DNA of 11,825 bases, taken from contig JBJMJY010000066.1 of NCBI GenBank assembly GCA_045806105.1, forward strand, positions 1-11,825. The letters are read 5' to 3'. The translations under genes were made by a program, and so were the position numbers. Shown here piece by piece: positions 1 to 6,206 of this stretch (position 1 is its first letter; the number at the start of each line of letters is the position of its first letter). The notes under the pieces were generated by a model. It was not told where the DNA came from and did not search any database. It saw only the letters and a program-made list of their open reading frames with translations. The stretch is from AC-32 sp045806105. Its GTDB lineage: Bacteria; Actinomycetota; Thermoleophilia; Gaiellales; Gaiellaceae.

Positions 1-1854
1 CGTCGCCTCCTGCTGCTCGCGCAGGTACGAGACGAGATTGCGAGCCGCGCGCTCGTCGAGGTCGTGCGTCTTCGCCAGCTCGGCCGGGTCCTGGTCCACC
101 GCCCAGCGCGAGAACTCGCCCACGGCGCGGCCCAGCTCGACCGGCCGGCCGACGCTGTCGCCCTTCCAGAACGGCACCGCGCCGGGCACGCCGGGCGCGG
201 GGGTCACGATCACCCGGTCGCGGGTGATCTCCTCGATCCGCCAGGTGGAGGCGCCGAGCATGAAGGTCTGGCCCGGCCGGGCCTCGTACACCATCTCCTC
301 GTCCAGCTCGCCGACGCGGCGGCCGTCGGGCAGGTGCACGCCGAACAGGCCGCGGTCGGGGATCGTGCCCGCGTTCGTGACCGCCAGCTGCAGCGCTCCC
401 TTGCGCGCGCGGATCGTGTCCTCGACGCGGTCCCACACGATGCGCGGCCGCAGTTCCTTGAACTCGTCGGACGGGTAGCGGCCGTCGAGCATGTCGAGCA
501 CGTTCTCGAGTAGCACGCGCGAGAGGTCGGCGAACGGGTAGGCGCCGCGGACGAGCCGGTGCAGGTCATCCACCGAGATCTCCTCGTCGGCGCAGATGCC
601 GACGATCTGCTGGGCGAGCACGTCGAGCGGGTTACGCGGGATCTTCGTCTCCTCGATCGCGCCGTCCAGCATCCGCCGGGCGACCACCGCCGACTCGAGC
701 AGGTCGCCGCGGAACTTCGGGAAGATGCGGCCGCGCGAGACGGCGCCGAGCTCGTGACCCGCGCGCCCTACCCGCTGCAGGCCGCGCGCCACTGACTTCG
801 GCGACTCGACCTGGATCACGAGGTCGACGGCGCCCATGTCGATCCCGAGCTCCAGCGACGAGGTCGCGACGAGGCATGGGATCGCGCCTTTCTTCAGCAG
901 CTCCTCGACCTCGATCCGCTGCTCGCGCGCCAGGCTCCCGTGGTGGGCGCGCGCGATCTCCCGCGGCTTCGCTTGCGATGCCGCTTGGGAGGCGGCACCG
1001 GCTTTACCGGTGTCGCCGTCCATCGAAGCCAGGTCGTTCAGGCGCAGGGCCAGCCGCTCGGCGAGCCGGCGGTTGTTGACGAAGACGATCGTCGATCGGT
1101 GCGCGCGGACGAGCTGGAGGATCTCGGGGTAGATCGACGGCCAGATCGACTGCTGCTCCTCGGGCTCGCGCATGTCGTCCAGCGGCACGACCACCTTCAG
1201 GTCGAGCTCCTTGGCGCGACCCGCGTCGACGAGCTCGATCTCCCGCCCGCCGGAGACGAAGCGGCCGATCTCCTCGAGCGGGCGCTGGGTCGCGGAGAGC
1301 CCGATCCGCTGCACCGACTCGCCGACCAGATGCTGCAGGCGCTCCAGCGAGAGAGCGAGGTGAGCACCCCGCTTCGTGCCCGCGACGGCGTGCACCTCGT
1401 CGACGATCACCGTCTCGACTCCCCGCAGCGTCTCGCGCGCCTGTGACGTCAGCAGCAGGAAGAGCGACTCGGGCGTGGTGATGAGGATGTCCGGCGGCTT
1501 GCGCACCATCGCCGCCCGCTCCTTCTGCGGGGTGTCGCCGGTGCGGACGCCGACGCGCAGTTCCGAGCGGAGCCCGGCGAGCGGCCCGCGCAGGTTGCGC
1601 TCGATGTCGTAGTTCAGCGCCTTCAACGGCGAGACGTAGAGCAGGCGCAGGCCCTCGCCCGGCCGCGCGTTGAGCCGGTCGATGCCGTAGAGGAAGGCCG
1701 CGAGCGTCTTCCCCGAGCCGGTCGGCGCCTGGATCAGCGTGTGTCCGCCGCGCGCGATCGCCGGCCAGCCCAGCTCCTGCGCCGGGGTCGGCCCGTCGAA
1801 GGCCTGCTCGAACCAGGCGCGGGTCGGCGCGGAGAAGGCGTCGAGGACGCTCAC
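1..1854 (-). CDS. lhr: Lhr-family ATP-dependent DNA helicase (C-terminus beyond window)
   Basis: Superfamily 2 DNA helicase of the Lhr type, a 3'-5' ATP-dependent translocase family linked to DNA repair. The GTG start at 1854 overlaps the stop of the upstream HIT gene (GTGA), so the two are probably translationally coupled. In window: 618 codons, open at the left edge. Visible motifs: Q-motif-like PTPAQ near residue 22, Walker A APTGSGKT at 43-50, DEVH box at 152-155, SAT at 187-189, FVNNRRLAERL in the second RecA domain, ATSSLELGID, and arginine-finger motif QRVGRAGH at 360-367, followed by the start of the winged-helix and Lhr-specific region. Residues about 276-297 (rich in G, A, S, Q, K) are encoded by a palindromic repeat inserted in frame between RLNDL and REIARAHHG. 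Whether this is a short Lhr-core or a long Lhr (about 1500 residues) cannot be told here. Family assignment is secure. Confidence 0.93.
   Translation of the reverse strand, partial: MSVLDAFSAPTRAWFEQAFDGPTPAQELGWPAIARGGHTLIQAPTGSGKTLAAFLYGIDRLNARPGEGLRLLYVSPLKALNYDIERNLRGPLAGLRSELRVGVRTGDTPQKERAAMVRKPPDILITTPESLFLLLTSQARETLRGVETVIVDEVHAVAGTKRGAHLALSLERLQHLVGESVQRIGLSATQRPLEEIGRFVSGGREIELVDAGRAKELDLKVVVPLDDMREPEEQQSIWPSIYPEILQLVRAHRSTIVFVNNRRLAERLALRLNDLASMDGDTGKAGAASQAASQAKPREIARAHHGSLAREQRIEVEELLKKGAIPCLVATSSLELGIDMGAVDLVIQVESPKSVARGLQRVGRAGHELGAVSRGRIFPKFRGDLLESAVVARRMLDGAIEETKIPRNPLDVLAQQIVGICADEEISVDDLHRLVRGAYPFADLSRVLLENVLDMLDGRYPSDEFKELRPRIVWDRVEDTIRARKGALQLAVTNAGTIPDRGLFGVHLPDGRRVGELDEEMVYEARPGQTFMLGASTWRIEEITRDRVIVTPAPGVPGAVPFWKGDSVGRPVELGRAVGEFSRWAVDQDPAELAKTHDLDERAARNLVSYLREQQEAT
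965..1030. repeat. Palindromic repeat copy 1, in frame inside lhr
   Basis: A 66-bp segment (22 codons) bounded by inverted ends GGCTTCG (965-971) and CGAAGCC (1024-1030). It contains a hairpin with arms 991-1001 and 1007-1017 (11 pairs, one G.T) and a 5-nt loop. Its left part shares CGCTTGCGATGCCGCT (970-985) with the intergenic copy at 7268-7322. Removing the 66 bp rejoins the helicase reading frame as LNDL-REIARAHHG, a normal-looking Lhr linker, so it behaves like an inserted mobile palindromic element tolerated inside a coding sequence. Confidence 0.7.
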
Positions 1855-2300
1855 GCGCGGAGCGCCTCCACGTCTGCGAGGAACTCGGCCTCCTCGAGCG
1901 GCGGCGCCTCCTCGGGGTACGGGAACGGCCAGCCCGGCCGCGGGTCGACCGCGTAGCGAGGCATCACATGAGTGTGCAGGTGCGGCATCGAGTTGCCGAG
2001 CGTCTCGTAGTTGAGCTTCACCGGCTCGAGCTGGCGCTCGAGGTTGCGGCCGACCTCGAGGACCTCGAGCCAGTACTGCGCCGCCTCGTCCCGGGAAAGC
2101 TCGGTCGGCTCCGCGACGTGGCGACCGCGCCAGACGACGACCGTGTAGCCGCGCTGGACCTTCCTGCGCTGCAGGTAGGCGTCCGAGACCTCGCCCGCGA
2201 AGATCCGGGCGCCGTACTCCGTCTCGTCGGGCCGGCCCTGCTCGCACATCGGACAGCCGTCGCCGCGCCTGAGCTCGTAGAAGGACTGCGGCCACTCCAT
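1851..2300 (-). CDS. HIT-family nucleotide hydrolase/transferase
   Basis: Histidine-triad (HIT) protein, 149 residues, a normal length for the family. HIT enzymes hydrolyse or transfer nucleotidyl groups (for example purine nucleoside phosphoramidates or dinucleoside polyphosphates) through a covalent intermediate on the middle histidine. The triad HLHTHV is at residues 107-112, preceded by the usual N-S-x-P-H context (NSMPH). A CPMC pair at 16-19 could be half of a zinc site as in Hint-type members. The ATG at 2300 is favoured because a TANNNT box (TAACGT) lies 7 nt upstream, suggesting a leaderless message. The stop overlaps the start of lhr by 4 bases, so this is the first gene of a two-gene unit. 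The physiological substrate is unknown. The start overlaps the in-frame ATG of the divergent HIT-like gene at the shared bases CATG. Confidence 0.9.
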   Translation of the reverse strand: MEWPQSFYELRRGDGCPMCEQGRPDETEYGARIFAGEVSDAYLQRRKVQRGYTVVVWRGRHVAEPTELSRDEAAQYWLEVLEVGRNLERQLEPVKLNYETLGNSMPHLHTHVMPRYAVDPRPGWPFPYPEEAPPLEEAEFLADVEALRA

Positions 2301-2895
2301 GCGGCCGACGTTAGCATCGGGCCGGACCTTGCCCGAGACGCCGGAAGAGCTCTACGAACGCGCCGCCGGGGCGCTGCGGATGCCGCCCGTCGAGGAGTGG
2401 GAGACCTTTCCGTTCGACGGCGAGCTGCGACCGCGCGTGCTGCTGCCGCCGGAGGCGCGGGAGCGGCCGCGGTCCGGCGAGGGCGGCGTCGACTGCCGCC
2501 GCTGCGCGGCGCCCGACGACGAGTACCTCTGGGTCAACGACCGTTGGCGCCTCTGGTCGTTCCCCGAGCCGACCGGGCTGCCGCTGATCGTGCTCTTGGA
2601 GTCCCGCGAGCACTACGCGGAGCCGGGCGACCTCTCGGAGGAGCTCGCCGCTGACCTCGGCGTGATGCTGGCGAGAATCGAACGCGCGATCCGCGCGCTC
2701 GGGAACGTCGGCCGGGTGCACGTCTGCCGCTGGGGCGACGGCGGCGAGCACCTGCACTGGTGGTTCATGGCGCGGCCGGCTCGGCTGCCGCAGCTGATCG
2801 GCAGCTTTGCCGCCATCTGGGACGACGTCCTGCCACCGGTGCCCGCGGACGTCTGGCGCGCCGACCTCGCCGCGCTGGCCGACGCGCTCGGCTAG
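2299..2895 (+). CDS. HIT-like protein with degenerate histidine triad
   Basis: Protein of 198 residues if it starts at ATG 2299, or 188 from the in-frame TTG at 2329. The ATG lies on top of the divergent HIT gene's start codon, while a TANNNT-like box (TAGCAT, 2312-2317) sits upstream of the TTG, so I lean towards the TTG; both are uncertain. The C-terminal half has GDGGEHLHWWFMARP (residues 147-160), a HIT-like motif in which the third histidine is replaced (HLHWW), and CRRC at 66-69 resembling a zinc site. The fold is probably HIT/GalT-like (binding or altered catalysis rather than classical HIT chemistry); this is inferred from the motif and not proven. Its stop shares the palindrome CTAG with the stop of the convergent SDR gene. 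It is divergent from another HIT protein, which may reflect an old duplication. Confidence 0.75.
   Translation: MRPTLASGRTLPETPEELYERAAGALRMPPVEEWETFPFDGELRPRVLLPPEARERPRSGEGGVDCRRCAAPDDEYLWVNDRWRLWSFPEPTGLPLIVLLESREHYAEPGDLSEELAADLGVMLARIERAIRALGNVGRVHVCRWGDGGEHLHWWFMARPARLPQLIGSFAAIWDDVLPPVPADVWRADLAALADALG
2308..2313 (-). promoter_or_regulatory. Leaderless-type -10 box for the HIT/lhr unit
   Basis: TAACGT on the minus strand matches the actinobacterial -10 consensus TANNNT and ends 7 nt before the ATG at 2300. That spacing puts the transcription start at or next to the start codon. No Shine-Dalgarno-like sequence is visible in the 7-nt gap. This is inference from spacing and from the same arrangement at four other genes in the window. 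Confidence 0.5.
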
Positions 2896-3620
2896 TCGAG
2901 CGAGCGGACGAACTCGCGCCAGGTCTGCCGGCCATCCGCGTGTTCGGTGGTGTTCAGGCCCGCGCGGAAGGCGGCGGACACCTTCCCCGGGTACGGGAGC
3001 GGGAGCACGCGCAGCGATCCGCGCAGGTCGCGCCAGGTGTCGACTGCCTCGCGGACGGTCATGATCTGCGGCCCGCCGAACTCGGCCACCTCTCGCCTTG
3101 GCGGACCCGAGAGCAGCTCCGCGGCCCGCTCGGCGACCTCCAGCGCGGCGACGAGCTGCACCTTGAAGTCGAACGGATAGATCACCGAGAGCCAACGCCG
3201 TTCCTTCTCCCTCAGCACGTTCTCGCCGAGCTCGTGGAACTGGGTCGCGCGCAGGATCGTGAACGGAATGCCGCTCGCCGCGACGAGCCGCTCGCAGGCG
3301 AGCTTGTTCCCGTAGTAGCGGTACGGGATCCGGTCGACGCCGACGATCGAGAGGTAGAGCAGGTGCTCCACGCCGCGTGCAGCCTCCAGCAGACGCCTGG
3401 TCGCCTCGACGTCGTTCGCACCGTCGCGCGTGTCGGAGTCGCTCGCCGCATGCAGCACCCAGGTCACCCCGTCGAGCGCCTCGGCCAGGCCCTCGCCGGT
3501 GGCGAGATCGCCGCCGGCCCGCCGGGAAAAGGGGCGCGGCTCGTGGCCGGCCTCGGCGAGCACACGAACTGCCTTCGTGCCGAGCCGTCCCGTCGCGCCG
3601 GTGACGAGGACCCTTGCCAC
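2892..3620 (-). CDS. NmrA-like / atypical SDR NAD(P)-binding protein
   Basis: NAD(P)-binding Rossmann protein of 242 residues in the atypical short-chain dehydrogenase group (NmrA or NAD-dependent epimerase-like). The nucleotide-binding loop GATGRLG is at residues 8-14 near the N-terminus, as expected. LYLSIVGVD at 88-96 and the YxxxK pair Y102-K106 occupy the positions of the SDR catalytic residues, followed by IPFTILRATQFHE, typical of the family. Substrate unknown; members range from redox sensors to quinone or sugar reductases. GTG at 3620 is the start, only 14 bp from the divergent kinase-like gene; a weak box GACGAT lies 6 nt upstream on this strand. The stop overlaps that of the convergent HIT-like gene. 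Confidence 0.87.
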   Translation of the reverse strand: MARVLVTGATGRLGTKAVRVLAEAGHEPRPFSRRAGGDLATGEGLAEALDGVTWVLHAASDSDTRDGANDVEATRRLLEAARGVEHLLYLSIVGVDRIPYRYYGNKLACERLVAASGIPFTILRATQFHELGENVLREKERRWLSVIYPFDFKVQLVAALEVAERAAELLSGPPRREVAEFGGPQIMTVREAVDTWRDLRGSLRVLPLPYPGKVSAAFRAGLNTTEHADGRQTWREFVRSLD

Positions 3621-3622
3621 CG

Positions 3623-3628
3623 TACGAT
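3623..3628 (+). promoter_or_regulatory. Leaderless-type -10 box for the P-loop kinase gene
   Basis: TACGAT (TANNNT) ends 6 nt before the ATG at 3635. It lies in the 14-bp gap between two divergent start codons (GTG 3620 on the minus strand, ATG 3635 on the plus strand). The spacing implies a leaderless transcript and supports the ATG at 3635 over the upstream in-frame TTG at 3614. Confidence 0.5.
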
Positions 3629-3634
3629 CGTCGC

Positions 3635-4159
3635 ATGGGCCGCCGGATCAACGTCAAGGGCACGTCCGGCTCGGGCAAGACGACGTTCGGGCAGGAGCTC
3701 GCCCGGCGGCTCGAGCTGCCCTTCGTCGAGCTCGACGCGCTGCACCACGGGCCGAGCTGGGCCGAGCCGACCGCGGAGGAGTTCCGAACGCGCGTACGCG
3801 AGGCGATCGAGGCGCGGCCGGACGGCTGGGTGATCGACGGCAACTACGAGGTGAAGCTGGGAGACACGGTCCTCTCGGCCGCCGACACGATCGTCTGGCT
3901 CGACCTGCCGCTGCGACTGAAGCTGCGGCGGCTGTGGCACCGCACGAGCCGGCGGATCCGCGACGACGCGGAGCTCTGGAGCGGCAACAAGGAATCGTGG
4001 CGCGGCGCATTCTGGGGCCGCGAATCGCTCTTCGCCTGGATGCTGCGGGGCCATTTCCGCCATCGCCGCCAGTGGCCGCGGCGGTACGGCAGCGATCCGC
4101 GCTTCGTGCGGCTGCGCTCGGTGCGGGAGGCGAGAGAATGGCTCGATGGCGTCGCCTGA
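3635..4159 (+). CDS. Small P-loop NTPase, adenylate-kinase/FlaR-like
   Basis: P-loop nucleotide kinase-like protein of 174 residues. Walker A GTSGSGKTT is at residues 9-17. Next come VELDALHHGPSW (31-42), WVIDGNYE (65-72) and DTIVWLDLPL (84-93), a pattern found in small AAA/adenylate-kinase-like proteins often annotated as topology modulation (FlaR-like) proteins. The C-terminal half is arginine- and tryptophan-rich with GNKESWR (118-124), also typical of that group. It probably phosphorylates or hydrolyses a small nucleotide-type substrate; the actual substrate is unknown, and the FlaR name should not be taken as function. The in-frame TTG at 3614 would overlap the divergent SDR gene, so ATG 3635 is preferred. 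The last 14 bases overlap the start of the GMC oxidoreductase remnant. Confidence 0.85.
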   Translation: MGRRINVKGTSGSGKTTFGQELARRLELPFVELDALHHGPSWAEPTAEEFRTRVREAIEARPDGWVIDGNYEVKLGDTVLSAADTIVWLDLPLRLKLRRLWHRTSRRIRDDAELWSGNKESWRGAFWGRESLFAWMLRGHFRHRRQWPRRYGSDPRFVRLRSVREAREWLDGVA

Positions 4160-4491
4160 TCGGTACGACGCGCTGGTGCTCGGCGGCGGCGCGGCCGGCT
4201 GCGCGCGACGACGAGGTGCTGACGAGGCGTTCGAGCGGCTGCGCGAGCTGGTCGAGCGCCGGAGATCCGGCCGGGCGTGAAGGTCGGCGCCGAGGAGCAC
4301 GTGCCAGCGCGCGCGGCTTCTTCCATCCCGTCGGAACTTGCGCGATCGGCTCGGTCCTCGACGAGCGCTGCCGCGTCCTCGGCTTCGAGAACCTCTACGT
4401 CGTGGACGCCGCCGCGATCCCGGAGATTCAGTCGGCGAACACGAAACTGACGACGGTGGCGCTCGCGGAGCGGGCCTCCAACTGGCTGTAG
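4146..4491 (+). pseudogene. GMC oxidoreductase remnant, internally deleted and frameshifted
   Basis: Remains of a GMC-type (glucose-methanol-choline) FAD oxidoreductase, normally about 500-550 residues. From ATG 4146 the first frame reads MASPDRYDALVLGGGAAGCA, a dinucleotide-binding N-terminus, then jumps directly to DEAFERLRELVE, which belongs near the C-terminus, and stops at 4278-4280. Homology continues in a second frame from 4262 (EIRPGVKVGAEEHV) and in a third frame to the stop at 4489-4491 (GFFHPVGTCAIGSVLD, then YVVDAAAIPEIQSANT), which carries the family's HP active-site motif and C-terminal signature. So roughly 400 internal residues are missing and two frameshifts follow. It cannot make an active enzyme. 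Residual reading frames may still be transcribed from the upstream kinase gene. Confidence 0.88.
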
Positions 4492-4494
4492 GAT
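4489..4494 (+). promoter_or_regulatory. Leaderless-type -10 box for the HhH-GPD gene
   Basis: TAGGAT (TANNNT) ends 6 nt before the ATG at 4501; its first three bases are also the stop codon of the GMC remnant. The spacing favours ATG 4501 over the adjacent in-frame GTG at 4498. Confidence 0.45.
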
Positions 4495-4500
4495 CGGGTG

Positions 4501-5070
4501 ATGGCCGTGAAGGCACCGGAACGGCTGCACTACACCGGCTTCGACGAGGCGGACGAGCTGCTCGCGCGCGATCCGTTCGCTCTGCTCGTCGGGTTCGCGC
4601 TCGACCAACAGGTGCCGGTGCAGACGGCGTTCCAAGGGCCGTGGAAGCTGCAGCAGCGGCTCGGCACCCTCGACCCCGGCGCGATCGCCGCAACGGACCC
4701 GGCGCGGCTCGAGGAGGCCTTCCGCAAGAAGCCGGCGATCCACCGCTTCCCGGGCGCGATGGCCGGTCGCGTGCACGAACTGGCGGCGCACGTGGCCGAC
4801 GAGTACGGCGGCGACGCCTCGCGGCTCTGGACCGAGGCGGCGGACGGCGCGGAGCTGCGGCAGCGGATCTCCGCGCTTCCCGGTTTCGGGCAGATGAAGG
4901 TCAAGGCGTTCGGCGCGGTGCTGTGGAAGCGCTTCGGCCTCGCGGCCGCCGAGGAGCTCGATCCCGGCCATCCGACGCTCGGCGACGTGGACTCCCCGGA
5001 GGCGCTGGAGGAGTACCAGGCGAAGAAGCGGGCGTACAAGGCGAAGCTCCGCGCCGAGCGAGCGGGCTAG
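4501..5070 (+). CDS. HhH-GPD-type base excision repair-like protein (TIGR03252-like)
   Basis: Protein of 189 residues related to HhH-GPD DNA glycosylases, resembling the actinobacterial family described by TIGR03252 (uncharacterised HhH-GPD family protein). FALLVGFALDQQVPVQTAFQ (residues 26-45) corresponds to the early helix that in glycosylases carries the QQ/Q-x-S signature, and LPGFGQMKVKAF (126-137) is the helix-hairpin-helix DNA-binding element. The catalytic aspartate that normally follows the hairpin is not obvious; D154 or D162 are candidates. The C-terminus is lysine-rich (YQAKKRAYKAKL), possibly contacting DNA. Glycosylase activity is plausible but unproven for this family. ATG 4501 is chosen from the -10 spacing; GTG 4498 would add one residue. 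Confidence 0.87.
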   Translation: MAVKAPERLHYTGFDEADELLARDPFALLVGFALDQQVPVQTAFQGPWKLQQRLGTLDPGAIAATDPARLEEAFRKKPAIHRFPGAMAGRVHELAAHVADEYGGDASRLWTEAADGAELRQRISALPGFGQMKVKAFGAVLWKRFGLAAAEELDPGHPTLGDVDSPEALEEYQAKKRAYKAKLRAERAG

Positions 5071-5095
5071 TCACACTCTCGGCACGGTCTCGTCA

Positions 5096-5124
5096 CAGAC
5101 ACGCGCGAGGTTCCCGGCTAGGCT
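5096..5124 (+). promoter_or_regulatory. Possible sigma-70-type promoter for the secreted protein gene
   Basis: CAGACA (5096-5101, four matches to TTGACA) and TAGGCT (5119-5124, TANNNT) are separated by 17 bp in the 129-bp gap before the secreted-protein gene. A start near 5131 would give a leader of about 70 nt. This would be an alternative to, or an addition to, the GCCGATAG element nearer the gene. Weak consensus only. Confidence 0.3.
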
Positions 5125-5184
5125 CGCAGCGGGGAGGAGGTCTCCGGGTACCTGCACCGAGGGGTCCGAAACGGCCATGTCCCT

Positions 5185-5192
5185 GCCGATAG
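5185..5192 (+). promoter_or_regulatory. Possible sigma-28 (FliA/WhiG)-type -10 element
   Basis: GCCGATAG matches seven of eight bases of the FliA/WhiG -10 consensus GCCGATAA and ends 7 nt before the GTG start at 5200, the same geometry as the leaderless promoters elsewhere in the window. An upstream GAAA at 5168-5171 could stand for the TAAA -35 element, but the spacing is 13 nt rather than the usual 15, so the -35 match is poor. Inference only. Confidence 0.3.
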
Positions 5193-5199
5193 AGGGGCC

Positions 5200-6117
5200 G
5201 TGAGGGCCTGCGCCGCCGCCGCTGCCGTCGTCGTGCTCGCGCTCGCGTGTGCGGGCGGCTCGGCCTTCGCGCTCCGGGTCCCGGCCGCGCCGCGGTGCAC
5301 CGTCTTCCCGAAGTCGAACCCGTGGAACCGGCGGGTCGACCGGTTGCCCGTCGCGCGCAACTCGGCCGCGCTGATCGCCTCGATCGGCGCCTCGACTGGC
5401 CTCCACGCCGACTTCGGCTCCGGCCTGTGGGAGGGCTCGCCGATCGGGATTCCGTTCGACGTCGTCACGCGCAAGACGCCGCGCTCGCGCGTCGGCTTCG
5501 AGTACTCGGACGAGAGCGACCACGTCGGCTACCCGATCCCGAAGCGCGTCCACGTCGAGGGCGGGAGCGACCACCACGCGCTGCTGCTCGACCGCGACGC
5601 GTGCCGGCTCTACGAGCTGGGCGGGCTCGAGCGGCGCAGCGGCCGCTGGTACGCCTGGGCCGGGGCGACGTGGAGCCTGCGCTCAAACCGCGTCCGCCCC
5701 GCCGGCTGGACCTCGGCCGACGCCGCGGGCCTGCCGATCTTCCCGGGCCTCGCGCGCTACGACGAGGTGCGGCGCGGGGTGATCGACCACGCGCTGCGCC
5801 TCACCGTCGAGCGGACGCGACGCGCCTACCTCTACCCCGCTCGGCACTACGCGAGCTCGCTCACGGATGCGAACCTGCCGCCGATGGGCCTACGGGTGCG
5901 GTTGAAGCCGAGCTTCGACGTGCGGCCGTTCCCGCGACAGGCACGGATCGTCCTGGTCGCGCTGAAGCGCTACGGGATGCTCGTCGCCGACAACGGCTCC
6001 GACTGGTACATCACCGGCGCGCCGAACCGCGGGTGGTCGAACGACCAGTTGCACACCCTCGGCCGCGTCAGGGGCTCGGACTTCGAGGTGATCGACACCT
6101 CGAAGCTACGGCCCTGA
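5200..6117 (+). CDS. Secreted conserved protein of unknown function
   Basis: Protein of 305 residues with a clear N-terminal signal peptide: a short basic start (MR), a hydrophobic stretch at about 4-20, and an AFA-L cleavage context near residue 24. The mature part has many blocks that look strongly conserved: SNPWNRRVDRLPV (39-51), LHADFGSG (68-75), PIGIPFDVV (81-89), EGGSDHHALLLDRDACRLYEL (from 120), GWTSADAAGLPIFPGLARYDEV (from 169), PARHYASS (213-220), PPMGLRVRLK (227-236) and ADNGSDWYITGAP (263-275). I recall similar secreted proteins in actinobacteria and Chloroflexi but cannot name a domain or activity. Conserved D, H, Y and W residues suggest an extracellular enzyme or ligand-binding protein. 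The GTG at 5200 is chosen because the signal peptide begins immediately. Cys33 and Cys135 may form a disulfide. Confidence 0.82.
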   Translation: MRACAAAAAVVVLALACAGGSAFALRVPAAPRCTVFPKSNPWNRRVDRLPVARNSAALIASIGASTGLHADFGSGLWEGSPIGIPFDVVTRKTPRSRVGFEYSDESDHVGYPIPKRVHVEGGSDHHALLLDRDACRLYELGGLERRSGRWYAWAGATWSLRSNRVRPAGWTSADAAGLPIFPGLARYDEVRRGVIDHALRLTVERTRRAYLYPARHYASSLTDANLPPMGLRVRLKPSFDVRPFPRQARIVLVALKRYGMLVADNGSDWYITGAPNRGWSNDQLHTLGRVRGSDFEVIDTSKLRP

Positions 6118-6160
6118 ACCGTGCCGAATCTGCAACAGCTCGCCCACAGCCGTCCGTAAC

Positions 6161-6193
6161 GGCCACGCCGGGGGACAGTCCCCCGGCCTGTCC
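6161..6193. terminator. GC-rich hairpin between convergent genes, REP-like
   Basis: A perfect 8-bp stem, CCGGGGGA (6168-6175) with TCCCCCGG (6179-6186) around a CAG loop, extends outward to 6161-6193 with 13 of 15 pairs formed. It lies in the 89-bp gap between two convergent genes and can serve as a bidirectional transcription stop, but there is no T-tract on either side. The core GGGGACAGTCCCC resembles REP-type palindromes dispersed in many bacterial genomes. Rest of the gap: nothing else seen. Confidence 0.5.
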
Positions 6194-6206
6194 GCACGAG
6201 ACACGG

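Noticed and set aside
2311..3843. Long open frame of 510 codons on the minus strand
   Set aside because: It is antisense or out of frame to the HIT-like, SDR and kinase genes, has a low-complexity R/A/G-rich translation, and exists because stop codons are rare in very GC-rich DNA.
3464..4971. Long minus-strand open frames of 409 and 375 codons
   Set aside because: They are shadows of the kinase gene, the GMC remnant and the HhH-GPD gene; the translations show no motif and are arginine- and alanine-rich.
5125..5199. Possible riboswitch in the leader before the secreted protein
   Set aside because: The G-rich leader superficially recalled cyclic dinucleotide riboswitches, but the conserved core and enough length (only about 70 nt) are missing.
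5177..5203. Eight-residue mini-ORF (MSLPIEGP) whose stop overlaps the GTG start of the secreted protein
   Set aside because: If the transcript is leaderless, or starts near the GTG, it would not be in the mRNA; there is no ribosome-binding site in front of it and no attenuator-like structure. Chance is the simpler explanation.
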